A stretch of DNA of 64,000 nt from Terriglobia bacterium (GTDB taxonomy: Bacteria; Acidobacteriota; Terriglobia; Terriglobales; Acidobacteriaceae). Location of the stretch: positions 1 through 64,000 of the forward strand of contig JAIQFH010000038.1 in the NCBI GenBank assembly GCA_020073385.1, in the 5' to 3' direction. A program made the translations under genes and the position numbers. Below the pieces are notes generated by a model that was not told where the DNA came from, did no database searches, and worked only from the letters and a program-made list of their open reading frames with translations. Shown in pieces: positions 7,915 through 16,306 of the stretch (position 1 is its first letter; each line of letters opens with the position of its first letter).

Positions 7915-8580
7915 CTACGCGCCGACCGCTTCCTGCCCGCCCAGCGGCAGAAAGTACTGCGTGCCCTTGATCGGCTCCGTCACCTTGCGCAGCAACTCCT
8001 GCAGGTCTTCGTTACGGTCCACGAAGTCGATCTCCGACGTATTCACGATCAGTAGATCCGACGACGTGTAGTGAAAGAAGAAGTGCTCGTAGGCCTTCAC
8101 CACTTCTTCGAGATACTCGTCGCTCACTGCTTTCTCGCCCGGAGCATTCTTCTTTTTGAGCCGCTTTCTCAAAACCTCAGGCGTGGCCTGCAGATAGATC
8201 ACCAGGTCCGGCGTCGGCAATTGCTCGCGGAAGTGGTTGTAGTACCGGTTGTAGGTGTCGAGTTCCTGATCGGTCAGGTTCAGGCAGGCAAACAGCTTGT
8301 CTTTTTCGAAAATAAAATCCGCAACCACGGTCTTACTCGATCGCGCCCCAAGATCGAGCGCGTGCAACTGCTCAAACCGCCGTACCAGAAACGCAAACTG
8401 CGCCTGAAATGCCGCCCCGCGCTCACCTTCGTAAAACGCGCCCAGAAACGGATTCGCGTCCGGCTCCATCACCCGCTGCGCGTTCAAGCGCTCGGCTAAG
8501 AAGCCCGCCAGCGTGCTCTTGCCGACTCGTATCGGACCCTCCACAGCAATGTAACGGGGAAGCTCAAAAAGATTGGCCAT
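7915..8580 (-). CDS. Deoxynucleoside kinase family protein
   Basis: A 221-residue P-loop kinase from the ATG at 8580 (MANLFELPRYIAVEGPIRVGKSTLA). It should phosphorylate deoxyribonucleosides for nucleotide salvage. It has Walker A GPIRVGKST, an MEPDANPFLGAFY segment (specificity region), VADFIFEKDKLFA (the DRS-like position), and a lid with arginines RKRLKKK. The frame continues to an ATG at 8673 adding 31 residues; the shorter form matches the family length of about 210-220. It is convergent with the PIN toxin, with 17 bases between stops. Confidence 0.88.
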   Translation of the reverse strand: MANLFELPRYIAVEGPIRVGKSTLAGFLAERLNAQRVMEPDANPFLGAFYEGERGAAFQAQFAFLVRRFEQLHALDLGARSSKTVVADFIFEKDKLFACLNLTDQELDTYNRYYNHFREQLPTPDLVIYLQATPEVLRKRLKKKNAPGEKAVSDEYLEEVVKAYEHFFFHYTSSDLLIVNTSEIDFVDRNEDLQELLRKVTEPIKGTQYFLPLGGQEAVGA

Positions 8581-8769
8581 GGGCTCGTGCGATATCTCGG
8601 AAGTGGCAGGATATCCCGGAAGCGCTTCACTGGCAATTGCGGGATCAGTTAACACTGAGGAAAAAGATTTCATAGTTCAGATTGCAGATGTTGATCGAAA
8701 CCGAAGTCGATCACGGATCGCTTCTCAATCAACAATCAAAAATCAGCAATCAACAATTAGAATGCCTGC

Positions 8770-9492
8770 ATGCTTGCAATCGGGCTCGCCGGAGTTGCAG
8801 CCTCTGTCGCAGCACTCTCCGCCGGCTACCAGTCTATGGCGCCCACCGGCCAGTGGTACGGCCGCACGTTCACCAGCCTCGAGCGAGGCACCAAGCAACT
8901 GGCCCTGACCTACGACGACGGGCCCAACGATCCGCACACGATGCGCCTGCTCGAAGTTCTGGACAGGCATAATGTCCATGCGACTTTCTTCTTGATCGGA
9001 CGCTATGTCCAGCAACGTCCCGACATTGTTCGCGAAGTCGTGAACGCGGGACACATCATCGGAAACCACACGTTCACGCATCCTCTTCTGATTTTCAAAA
9101 GTGCCGCCGAAGTCCGTAAGGAACTCACCGACTGCCGCTCGGCTATTCAAGACGCCGTTGGCGGGTATTCCAATCTCTTCCGGCCACCTTTCGGCGGACG
9201 ACGCCCCGCTGTTCTAGGCATCGTGCGAGAACTAGGCCTCGAGCCCATCATGTGGAATGTCACCGGCTACGACTGGAGTCCTCCTCCGGCGATGGTGATC
9301 GAGAAGAAAGTATCCCGCCAGATCCGTGGCGGCGACGTAATCCTTCTCCATGACGGTGGCCACAAGCAAATGGGCGCAGACCGGTCTCAGACAGTACTAG
9401 CCACCGACCATCTGATCACCCGCTACAAATCGGAAGGATACGGATTCAGAACAATCCTCGAAATGCTCGAAGGTGGGCAGGTCACGGTGTGA
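8770..9492 (+). CDS. Polysaccharide deacetylase (NodB / CE4 family)
   Basis: A 240-residue protein with an N-terminal hydrophobic segment (residues 1-20) serving as signal or anchor. The NodB domain has motif 1 TYDDGPN (catalytic base and metal Asp49, Asp50), motif 2 HTFTH (His100, His104), motif 3 RPPFGGRRP, motif 4 around NVTGYDWSPPP, and motif 5 ILLHDGG. All metal and catalytic residues are present, so it is probably an active deacetylase acting on peptidoglycan or another envelope glycan. No glycan operon surrounds it. Confidence 0.93.
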   Translation: MLAIGLAGVAASVAALSAGYQSMAPTGQWYGRTFTSLERGTKQLALTYDDGPNDPHTMRLLEVLDRHNVHATFFLIGRYVQQRPDIVREVVNAGHIIGNHTFTHPLLIFKSAAEVRKELTDCRSAIQDAVGGYSNLFRPPFGGRRPAVLGIVRELGLEPIMWNVTGYDWSPPPAMVIEKKVSRQIRGGDVILLHDGGHKQMGADRSQTVLATDHLITRYKSEGYGFRTILEMLEGGQVTV

Positions 9493-9593
9493 AGAACGGC
9501 CAGAAAAATTAGAGTTTTGAGTAAGCGGCCCCGCGCGAATCAGGGCACCATCTGCCGAACTGCTTTTACCGATGGCTAGGTGCCCCGCTCCGC

Positions 9594-10148
9594 CTACTTA
9601 AGGTTGAGCAGAGGCCCCTTGGTAGCGGCGAAGTTGCTCGTGTTTAGAACTTGTATACCCGCGTTGTGGTCTCCGTCGAACGGCGTCGGCGTGGCCGGAC
9701 ATCCGGCGTTGGCCGCGTCTGTGGGGTCGGCAAACCAGATCCCGAGGTGGTTCAGTGCGACTGGGATCGCGGGGATGCCTGGGTCCAGGATGAAAGTTTC
9801 ATCATTGAAGATCCCAGTCACGTCGATGACACCGTAGCCATTGTCATTGGTTGTCAGGTCGCCCTGGTACCAGGCAGGGACGAAGGGTGCAGTCGGAGTG
9901 TTGATGACAAACAGCGTGAAGGTGGTGTTTGCCGGAAGGCTCGACACCTCAACGTGCATGTTCTGAACTGGTCCCAGATCGCTGATCGTAACCCGTCCAC
10001 GAGCTGTGGCTTTGAGGCAGGATACCGCTCCTGCAGACTTAACCATGTTGAAGGTATTGCTTTCGCCTGCTCGTGCGTTTGCGAGCGGCACCATGCCGGT
10101 CAAACCAACGGCGGCAGCGATACCCACTGCTAGTAAAGTGTTTTTCAC
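9594..10148 (-). CDS. Secreted protein of unknown function
   Basis: A 184-residue protein with a signal peptide (MKNTLLAVGIAAAVGLTG... ANARA, cut near residue 27). The mature part is beta-rich, with GRVTISDLGPVQNMHVEVSSLPANTTFTLFVINT resembling CHRD-like or cadherin-type strands, and ends with a Gly/Asp-rich segment. Two Cys (44 and 149) could form a disulfide. A ribosome binding site AAGGAGAAA precedes the ATG. No function can be assigned. Confidence 0.75.
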   Translation of the reverse strand: MKNTLLAVGIAAAVGLTGMVPLANARAGESNTFNMVKSAGAVSCLKATARGRVTISDLGPVQNMHVEVSSLPANTTFTLFVINTPTAPFVPAWYQGDLTTNDNGYGVIDVTGIFNDETFILDPGIPAIPVALNHLGIWFADPTDAANAGCPATPTPFDGDHNAGIQVLNTSNFAATKGPLLNLK

Positions 10149-10468
10149 TTATTTCTCCTTGTGTTATTTTTAGGGGAATCGTTGTAAAAAGTGCTTTTCA
10201 CAACGTACGGAGTTAGACGCAGGGAGAAATATATGCCGATGGGATGTCATTTGATTGTCAACTCTCACGTTGTGGCCAACACGCGAACGATCTGTGATCT
10301 TGCTTCCCGGAGCGAAGTGGATTCGATCTGACGCTCTCGCGTGTGAGTTCTTGCATGACGATGGTGGATAGAGCTTCTCGCAGCCGAAAAACACAATAAC
10401 GCCGTTGAATGCTCTAAGCAGGCTATAGCAGTTCTTGAGGCGTTATCGCGGTCTCCAAAGTTCCCTTT
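10149..10468. other. Intergenic region, nothing recognised
   Basis: A 320-base gap between the hemL stop and the start of the secreted protein gene, both minus strand. It must hold the promoter of the latter. No repeat, hairpin with T-run, or gene is seen. Confidence 0.4.
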
Positions 10469-11782
10469 TCAATTCTTCATCCCCGCAAACGCCTGCTTCG
10501 CGGCCGCAATCGTCCGCTGCACATCTTCCTCTGAGTGCGTGGCTCCCAGAAATGCGGCTTCATACTGCGACGGCGGCAAATACACTCCCGCATCCAACAT
10601 CGTCCGAAAGAATTTCCCAAACGACTCGGTATTCGACTTCGACGCCGAATCCCAATCCGTCACGGGCCCTTTCTGGAAAAACCACGTGAACATCGACCCC
10701 ACCCGGTTCGCGCACAGTGATACTCCGGCGTCTCTCGCGGCCGTCATCACGCCATTTACCAACTCTCCGCTGAGCTTGTCGATCTTCGGATAAATCTCTT
10801 CCTTGCGATCACGCAACTGCTTGAGCATCGCGCATCCCGCGGCCATCGCCAGCGGATTCCCCGATAGGGTCCCCGCTTGATACATCGGCCCCAGCGGCGC
10901 CACCAGATCCATGATTTCCTTCGTCCCGCCGTATGCCCCGACTGGCAATCCGCCGCCGATGATCTTCCCCATCGTCGTCAGGTCCGGCTTGATGTTGTAC
11001 AACTCCTGCGCCCCGCCGAACGCCACGCGAAACCCGGTCATCACCTCGTCAAATATCAGCACAGAGTGTTCGCGCTGCGTGATCAATCGCAACCCCACCA
11101 GATAATCATCTGCAGCCGGCACGCATCCCATGTTGCCCACAACCGGCTCGACAATCACGCACGCGATCTGATGTTTGAATTTTTGAAAAGCGTATTCGAC
11201 CGAAGGCAGATTATTGAACGGCAGCGCCAGCGTAAACATCGTGAACTCTTCCGGCACTCCCGCCGATCCCGGAATCCCCAGCGTCGCCACTCCTGACCCC
11301 GCTTTTACGAGTAACGCATCGGCATGTCCGTGATAGCAGCCTTCAAACTTCACAATATATTTGCGTTTTGTGTAGGCCCGCGCCAGCCGGATCGCCGACA
11401 TCGTCGCTTCCGTCCCTGAACTCACGAACCGCAGCTTCTGCATATTCGGAAACGCGCCCAGCACCATCTCGGCCAGATCCGCTTCCGACGGCGTCGACGC
11501 ACCGAAGCTCGTCCCATTGCAAGCCGCGCCTACGATTGCATCGAGAACATTCGGTTCTGCGTGCCCGAGAATCAGTGGCCCCCATGATCCGATGTAGTCG
11601 ATGTACTCGTTCTCGTCCGCGTCCCAGATGTGCGAGCCCTTGCCCCGCACGATAAACGGCGGATCTCCGCCCACCGATCGAAACGCCCGCACCGGCGAAT
11701 TCACTCCCCCGGGGATCATGCTTTCCGCCCGCTGTTGCAGGCGCCGTGATTGTTCAGTTTTGCGCAAGGTTGTGGAAGGCAC
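10469..11782 (-). CDS. hemL: Glutamate-1-semialdehyde 2,1-aminomutase
   Basis: A PLP enzyme converting glutamate-1-semialdehyde to 5-aminolevulinate in the C5 pathway of tetrapyrrole synthesis. It is about 437 residues with family features throughout: [51 protein letters not shown], and the Schiff-base Lys273 in [21 protein letters not shown] 11782 is preferred over TTG 11785, because AGAGGA is then correctly spaced 4 bases upstream. It lies alone, with a long upstream region shared with dtxR. Confidence 0.96.
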   Translation of the reverse strand: MPSTTLRKTEQSRRLQQRAESMIPGGVNSPVRAFRSVGGDPPFIVRGKGSHIWDADENEYIDYIGSWGPLILGHAEPNVLDAIVGAACNGTSFGASTPSEADLAEMVLGAFPNMQKLRFVSSGTEATMSAIRLARAYTKRKYIVKFEGCYHGHADALLVKAGSGVATLGIPGSAGVPEEFTMFTLALPFNNLPSVEYAFQKFKHQIACVIVEPVVGNMGCVPAADDYLVGLRLITQREHSVLIFDEVMTGFRVAFGGAQELYNIKPDLTTMGKIIGGGLPVGAYGGTKEIMDLVAPLGPMYQAGTLSGNPLAMAAGCAMLKQLRDRKEEIYPKIDKLSGELVNGVMTAARDAGVSLCANRVGSMFTWFFQKGPVTDWDSASKSNTESFGKFFRTMLDAGVYLPPSQYEAAFLGATHSEEDVQRTIAAAKQAFAGMKN

Positions 11783-11946
11783 CAATTCCTCTCGACACGG
11801 AGAAAACAGATGTCAGACTCTGGGACGCAAACGAATAATATAGCAGCACCGAATTCACCAGATATTCATGATTCTGCAATCCCTATGCAACATCTCGCCA
11901 GTACCGTAGAGTCATCAAGATGCCCTTCTAACCGGGAGGGTTTGGG

Positions 11947-11979
11947 GGACAGTCTCGGGGGCTCCGGACTGTCCTTTTT
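11947..11979 (+). terminator. Orphan intrinsic terminator
   Basis: GGACAGTC (11947-11954) pairs with GACTGTCC (11967-11974), followed by TTTTTGCTTTTTT. It is oriented for plus-strand transcription, yet no plus-strand gene lies upstream, since hemL is read the other way. It may end a small RNA. Confidence 0.7.
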
Positions 11980-12014
11980 GCTTTTTTCCTGCTTAGCTCA
12001 CTTCAAAAGGACAC

Positions 12015-12116
12015 TTGTCATTCTTGAGGCGGGCGCGTTTGCCCGCCGGAGGACCTATGCACCACCCGCCAGTTGCACAGGTCCTTCGCGGCAAAGAACG
12101 CCGCTCAGGATGACAA
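12015..12116. repeat. Long palindromic repeat family D, copy 1
   Basis: Ends are TTGTCATTCTTGAG and CTCAGGATGACAA, enclosing inner hairpins (GGGCG/CGCCC type). A related element with the same ends lies at 53939-54049, and a fragment near 49595-49634. Confidence 0.65.
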
Positions 12117-12157
12117 GGGTTGAAGATTGTTTCTCGGCCTCGTCAGTTCTAACGGCA

Positions 12158-12185
12158 TTAACCATGCTTAACTCCATCGTATAAT
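12158..12185 (+). promoter_or_regulatory. dtxR promoter and candidate metalloregulator operator
   Basis: TTAACCATGCTTAACT at 12158-12173 (reverse complement AGTTAAGCATGGTTAA) overlaps a possible -35 (TTAACC). TATAAT at 12180-12185 is a perfect -10 only 7 bases before the ATG, so the mRNA is probably leaderless. The same AGTTAA-N4-RGTTAA pattern occurs upstream of mntH. Confidence 0.6.
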
Positions 12186-12192
12186 CCCTTGA

Positions 12193-12861
12193 ATGATCAC
12201 CGTCTCCAAGGAGGACTATCTCAAGTCCATTCTCGAAGCCGACACCGAAGGCGAAACCGTAATCTCCGCACGCCTGGCTCATCTCCTCAAAGTTTCTCCT
12301 CCCGCAGTGACCATGGCCCTCCGTCGGCTCAAGAAGGACGGCCTGGTGCGCGTCGGCGCGAAGGGTGAAGTCAGCCTCACCGCTGCCGGACGCAAAATCG
12401 CCCGCAAGCTCACGCTCCGCCATCACCTCATCGAACGCATGCTCTCAGAAATGTTCGGCATGGAATGGTGGAAGGTCCATGACGAGGCCGAGCGCCTCGA
12501 GCACGCGGTCTCACCCGATTTCGAAGCCAAGCTCCTGGCGAAGTTAGGATCTTCTGGCGCTTGCCCGCACGGCAATCTCAGCGAGGTGGAAAGCTCCGCC
12601 AGCCGTCGCCACCGCGGATTGGTCCTGCTTTCCGAGGCGGAAGTCGCCACACACTACACCGTCAGCGGAATCTATGAACGCGATCGCGGCTTGCTCGAAT
12701 TTCTCGAGCATCGCGGCATCCGGCCCGGCGCCAAGCTGCGGGTCCTGGCACACAACTACGACCAGACGCTTACGCTCTCCACCCCCGCCGGAACCGTCTC
12801 TCTGGGTCCCGCCGCGTCCAACCGAGTCTGGCTCTCCCCGCTCGCCGGAACAAGACACTAA
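12193..12861 (+). CDS. DtxR/MntR-family metal-dependent transcriptional regulator
   Basis: A 222-residue regulator with three parts. The winged helix at 1-65 includes SPPAVTMALRRLKKDGLV as recognition region. The metal-binding and dimerisation domain at about 66-140 has HHLIERMLSEMFG, HDEAERLEHAVSPDFEAKL and the CPHGN motif. The C-terminal SH3/FeoA-like domain at about 150-218 includes LEFLEHRGIRPGAKL. It should repress Mn or Fe uptake genes when metal is bound. The Nramp transporter 5 kb away carries a similar operator, making it the likely target. No ribosome binding site is present, consistent with a leaderless mRNA. Confidence 0.92.
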   Translation: MITVSKEDYLKSILEADTEGETVISARLAHLLKVSPPAVTMALRRLKKDGLVRVGAKGEVSLTAAGRKIARKLTLRHHLIERMLSEMFGMEWWKVHDEAERLEHAVSPDFEAKLLAKLGSSGACPHGNLSEVESSASRRHRGLVLLSEAEVATHYTVSGIYERDRGLLEFLEHRGIRPGAKLRVLAHNYDQTLTLSTPAGTVSLGPAASNRVWLSPLAGTRH

Positions 12862-12862
12862 G

Positions 12863-12905
12863 GGTGCCCCACTTCTCCCTGACTTTGGGAGAAGTGCAGT
12901 TTTCC
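12863..12905 (+). repeat. Palindromic repeat family A, copy 3
   Basis: GGTGCCCCA at the left end, stem CTTCTCCC/GGGAGAAG with loop TGACTTT, ending in CAGTTTTCC. It starts directly after the dtxR stop. The right end is degenerate compared with the other copies. Confidence 0.65.
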
Positions 12906-12962
12906 TCCGTCCAATCGCCGATGCTGCGTGACAGACTCGATCCTGATCGATAATCTTTCCCC

Positions 12963-13904
12963 GTGGCGCAACTCGAGAATTTTCGCCTCAAAGTCTTCCG
13001 CTCGGTCGCCGAACATCTGAATTTCCGCAAGGCCTCCGAACATCTGTTCCTTACCCAGCCCGCCGTTACACTGCAAATCAAGGCGCTCGAAAACGATCTC
13101 GGAGTGCGCCTGTTCGACCGCTCCGCCAATCGAGTCGCGCTCACTCCCCAGGGATCGGTTCTCCTGCGGTATGCGAGGAAGATTTCAGCGCTCGCGGCGC
13201 AAGCCGAACATGAACTCGGCGCGGAAGACGGACAATTCTCCGGAGAACTCTCCCTGGGCGTTTCCACGACCATTGCGCAATATGTCTTGCCGCGGCTGAT
13301 CGGCGCTTTCCTCGACGAACACCCGCGCGTGCAACTTGCATTGCGCAGCGGCAACACCGAACAGGTGGTTCAGTTGGTCCTCGACGGCAGCGTGGCCATA
13401 GGACTCATCGAAGGTCCAGCCCGCGAGCGCGGAGTTCATACTGAGCCTTTCATGCGTGACGAACTCGTGCTGATCGTGCCGCCGAATTCCGATGCAGCGC
13501 ACTTCTCGGTGCAGCAGCTTCTGGCGTCGAGCCTCCTGATGCGCGAGCAGGGCTCCGGCTCACGCCACGTCGTCGAAGCGGCGCTCGAAAAGGCGGGACT
13601 GAAACTGAAATCGTTTAAGAGCGTGATGGATCTCGACTCCACCGAAGCCATCAAGTCCGCCGTCGAAGCAGGACTCGGTGTTGGTTTCGTCTCGCGCTGG
13701 GCCATCTCGAAGGAGTTGGAACTAGGCGCGCTCAGAGTCGCACAAGTCCACGGACTGACCATGGCTCGCCACTTCTCGCTCGTAACTCGCACAGGTCCCA
13801 CGCAGCACGGCCTGAGGGAAGCTTTCCGCCTGTTCGCGCTTACCCGCGGCAAACTTCAGTCGAACTCGGGAAAGCCTCGTCGCAAGAGCCTTTCCGCCCG
13901 ATAA
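12963..13904 (+). CDS. LysR-family transcriptional regulator
   Basis: A 313-residue LysR protein from GTG 12963. The N-terminal winged helix-turn-helix (residues 1-65) contains FRSVAEHLNFRKASEHLFLTQPAVTLQIKALENDLGVRLFDR. The effector-binding domain (about 90-295) shows LSLGVSTTIAQYVLPRLIGAF and GLGVGFVSRW. It is 67 bases ahead of a YeiH-type transporter gene on the same strand, the arrangement of yeiE-yeiH, so it probably controls that gene. The effector is unknown; CysB/CbbR-like relatives sense sulfur or carbon metabolites. Confidence 0.93.
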   Translation: MAQLENFRLKVFRSVAEHLNFRKASEHLFLTQPAVTLQIKALENDLGVRLFDRSANRVALTPQGSVLLRYARKISALAAQAEHELGAEDGQFSGELSLGVSTTIAQYVLPRLIGAFLDEHPRVQLALRSGNTEQVVQLVLDGSVAIGLIEGPARERGVHTEPFMRDELVLIVPPNSDAAHFSVQQLLASSLLMREQGSGSRHVVEAALEKAGLKLKSFKSVMDLDSTEAIKSAVEAGLGVGFVSRWAISKELELGALRVAQVHGLTMARHFSLVTRTGPTQHGLREAFRLFALTRGKLQSNSGKPRRKSLSAR

Positions 13905-13971
13905 GCGAAACTTATCACCAATTGAAACTACTGCTTGGACCGGGCTGCCGCCCTCGAGTCACACTCAGCGT

Positions 13972-14892
13972 GTGAATAAGGGACTCTTCTTTGTCGGCCT
14001 GATTCTCGCCGCCAGCGGCCTGATCTCTCCGCCCTTCGCCTTGCTCGGAGGTCTCGTTTACGGGCTGGTCCTGACGCACCCGTTCAACGTCCAGAGCAAG
14101 AGCCTTGCGAAATTTCTTCTGCAGGCATCCGTTGTCGGACTCGGCTTCGGCATGAACCTGCACGAAGTGGTCCACGCCGGACGCTCCGGATTTCTCTATA
14201 CCGCCGTCAGCATCACCGGAGTCATGCTGCTCGGCCTCGCGCTCGGCTATCTGATCCGCGTGGGTAAGAAATCGTCATTCCTCATCGCCGCCGGCACCGC
14301 GATCTGCGGAGGCAGCGCCATCGCTGCTGTCGGCCCTATCGCCGATGCCAACGAAGAGGAAATGGCCGTCTCGCTGGGCGCAGTCTTCATCCTCAACTCG
14401 ATCGCGCTTTTCCTCTTCCCCTCGATCGGCTTCGCCTTGCACATGAGCCAATCGCAATTCGGACTCTGGTCCGCGCTCGCCATTCACGACACCAGTTCCG
14501 TTGTTGGCGCCACCGCGCGCTACGGCTCGGCCGCGCTCGCCGTTGGCACAACGGTCAAACTCGCGCGCGCTCTGTGGATCGTCCCTCTCTCGATCGCGAC
14601 CGCCGTTGCCCTCAAGAGCAAAGCCAAAGTCCAGTGGCCATGGTTCATTCTGCTGTTCTGCATCGCGGCCCTGTTGAACACGATGTTCCCAATGATGAAT
14701 CCGGCATTCGCCGCGCTTAGCCATATAGGCCGCATCGGACTCACCGTCACGCTCTTCCTGATCGGCACTGGCCTCAACCAACAAACCCTGAAGAAGGTCG
14801 GCATCCGCCCGCTGCTCCAGGGCCTCACGCTCTGGGTCATCATCGGCAGCGCCACGTTGGCGCTAATTCTGTTGAACTGGATTCACATCTAG
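13972..14892 (+). CDS. YeiH-type putative sulfate exporter family membrane protein
   Basis: A 306-residue integral membrane protein with about 10 hydrophobic segments. It has the family hallmarks LLQASVVGLGFGMNL, FLIAAGTAICGGSAIAAVGPI, LAIHDTSSVVGATARYG, and a C-terminal LTVTLFLIGTGLN. This is the UPF0324 / putative sulfate exporter family of largely unproved substrate. Start GTG 13972 gives the expected short N-terminus. The pairing with an upstream LysR regulator supports regulated anion export or sensing, by analogy with yeiE-yeiH. Confidence 0.9.
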   Translation: MNKGLFFVGLILAASGLISPPFALLGGLVYGLVLTHPFNVQSKSLAKFLLQASVVGLGFGMNLHEVVHAGRSGFLYTAVSITGVMLLGLALGYLIRVGKKSSFLIAAGTAICGGSAIAAVGPIADANEEEMAVSLGAVFILNSIALFLFPSIGFALHMSQSQFGLWSALAIHDTSSVVGATARYGSAALAVGTTVKLARALWIVPLSIATAVALKSKAKVQWPWFILLFCIAALLNTMFPMMNPAFAALSHIGRIGLTVTLFLIGTGLNQQTLKKVGIRPLLQGLTLWVIIGSATLALILLNWIHI

Positions 14893-15006
14893 AGATGCGG
14901 GAACCGACAGACTTTCTGATGAATGGCTTTTGAAATGGCGCGGCTTTAAACCGCGCCGACAACGCCAAGAATGACGAGGCCTTCAGCCGGTGAGGGAAGC
15001 TGGTTT

Positions 15007-16306
15007 TCACTTCTTCAATTCTCCCGGCCAGTTCGTCACCAGCACCATCGGCGTGGAAACGCTTTCCGGAAAAGTGCTGACGATCGCACGCTTGCCATCC
15101 GGGCTCACATCGTATGCATTTCCGACCGCTGTCACATAGCTCATGGTGAACATCGTCTGCACAGGCCCCAACTCAATCCCATCGCCCTTGGCGCTCACAG
15201 CGGCCGTGTGGAGGGCACTATCCCATCCGAAGTACCAGATTTCCTTGCTGTCTCCTCGCCATGTCGGGAAGGTTCCTCCGTTCTGTGAGACCCTCCATCG
15301 GCCTTGCCCGCTGGGGAATTGGGTGACGTAAACTTCTTCCCGTCCCGACTCGGTCGCACTGTACGCCAGCCATTTTCCGTCCGGCGATAAGCGGTACTGA
15401 ATGATTCTCCCCTGCTGCGACTGCGGCTGCACTACGACGAAGGGCTTCTTTTCTCCGGTCAAGGGCAGCGCCCAAATGCCATTGATACTCGGCCCGGCTT
15501 GTTGGGTGTGAACCAGGTAACGGCCGTCCGGCGACAATTGTGGCGATAGCAGCGTTGCCGCTATCGCCGGACTCGACTCCATCAGGACTTCTTCCTGCCC
15601 TCCGCCACTGGCCAGCCGGGAGCAGATCGACGTTCCCTGCATCATCGTCGTTCCCGCCTGCCGGACATAGATCACCCGCTGTCCATCGGCCGACCACGAA
15701 GGCTCAATATGTTCGGCGCCACCAAACGTCAACTGCGTTCGCGATCCTCGGGCCAGGTCCAGCACCCATATGTCGGTTTGCGGATCTCCGATGGCCACCG
15801 CCAGCTTCTTGCCATCCGGCGAAATTTGCCCCGCGCCCTTGTAGAATCCCCGTTCCGCCACCTTGCCCAGTTCCTTGCCCGTGCGGTCCATCCACATCAG
15901 ATCACTTCCCAGCGTTCTCGATCCCGGCTCATAAACCAGCATGCCATTCTGGCTTGCTGAAAAACTCGTGTGCCAGGTCCCTGTGTCATGTTCCACAAGA
16001 TTCGCCAACGTCACAGGCTCACCAGAGACCGTGCCCGCAGCCGCATCGAACTTTTGCGCAAGCAACTGCGATTGCAAGTGGTAGAGCAGATAGCCCGACG
16101 CATACTGCGCGCCCGAGTCCGAATCAAGCACGTGCCTGTATGAACCATCCTCCAGCGACCCGTAATAAATGCCGTGCTCCGTATCGCCGGAATGGCTCGT
16201 CGCAAAGAAAAGAAAGTGCTTGCCATCGGGCAGAAACTGGGGCCAGCGGTGTGTCGTGTGCTTGCCCGTTTCAAACTTGGTCAGCCGCACGGGATTTCCC
16301 CCCCGC
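15007..16306 (-). pseudogene. C-terminal WD40/TolB-like part of a Ser/Thr kinase, split off by a frameshift
   Basis: This frame (about 430 residues after the break) continues the kinase gene at 16271-17701 in another frame. It consists of TolB/DPP-like beta-propeller repeats: PQFLPDGKHFLFFA, GAGQISPDGKKLAVA, EPSWSADGQRVIYV, YRLSPDGKWLAYSA, YDVSPDGKRAIVS. In intact relatives these form the extracytoplasmic sensor of a membrane kinase. The join lies at the G7 run (16298-16304); with six G the frame would read ISAAGGNPVRLTKFETG without interruption. It is either a genuine frameshift or a homopolymer error. Confidence 0.85.

Larger units (their letters stand above)
11786..12192. other. Divergent hemL / dtxR intergenic region
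   Basis: A 407-base region containing an orphan plus-strand terminator (11947-11979), a palindromic repeat (12015-12116), and the dtxR operator and promoter (12158-12185). A weak -10-like TAATAT lies at 11836-11841. No protein-coding gene is supported. Confidence 0.5.
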
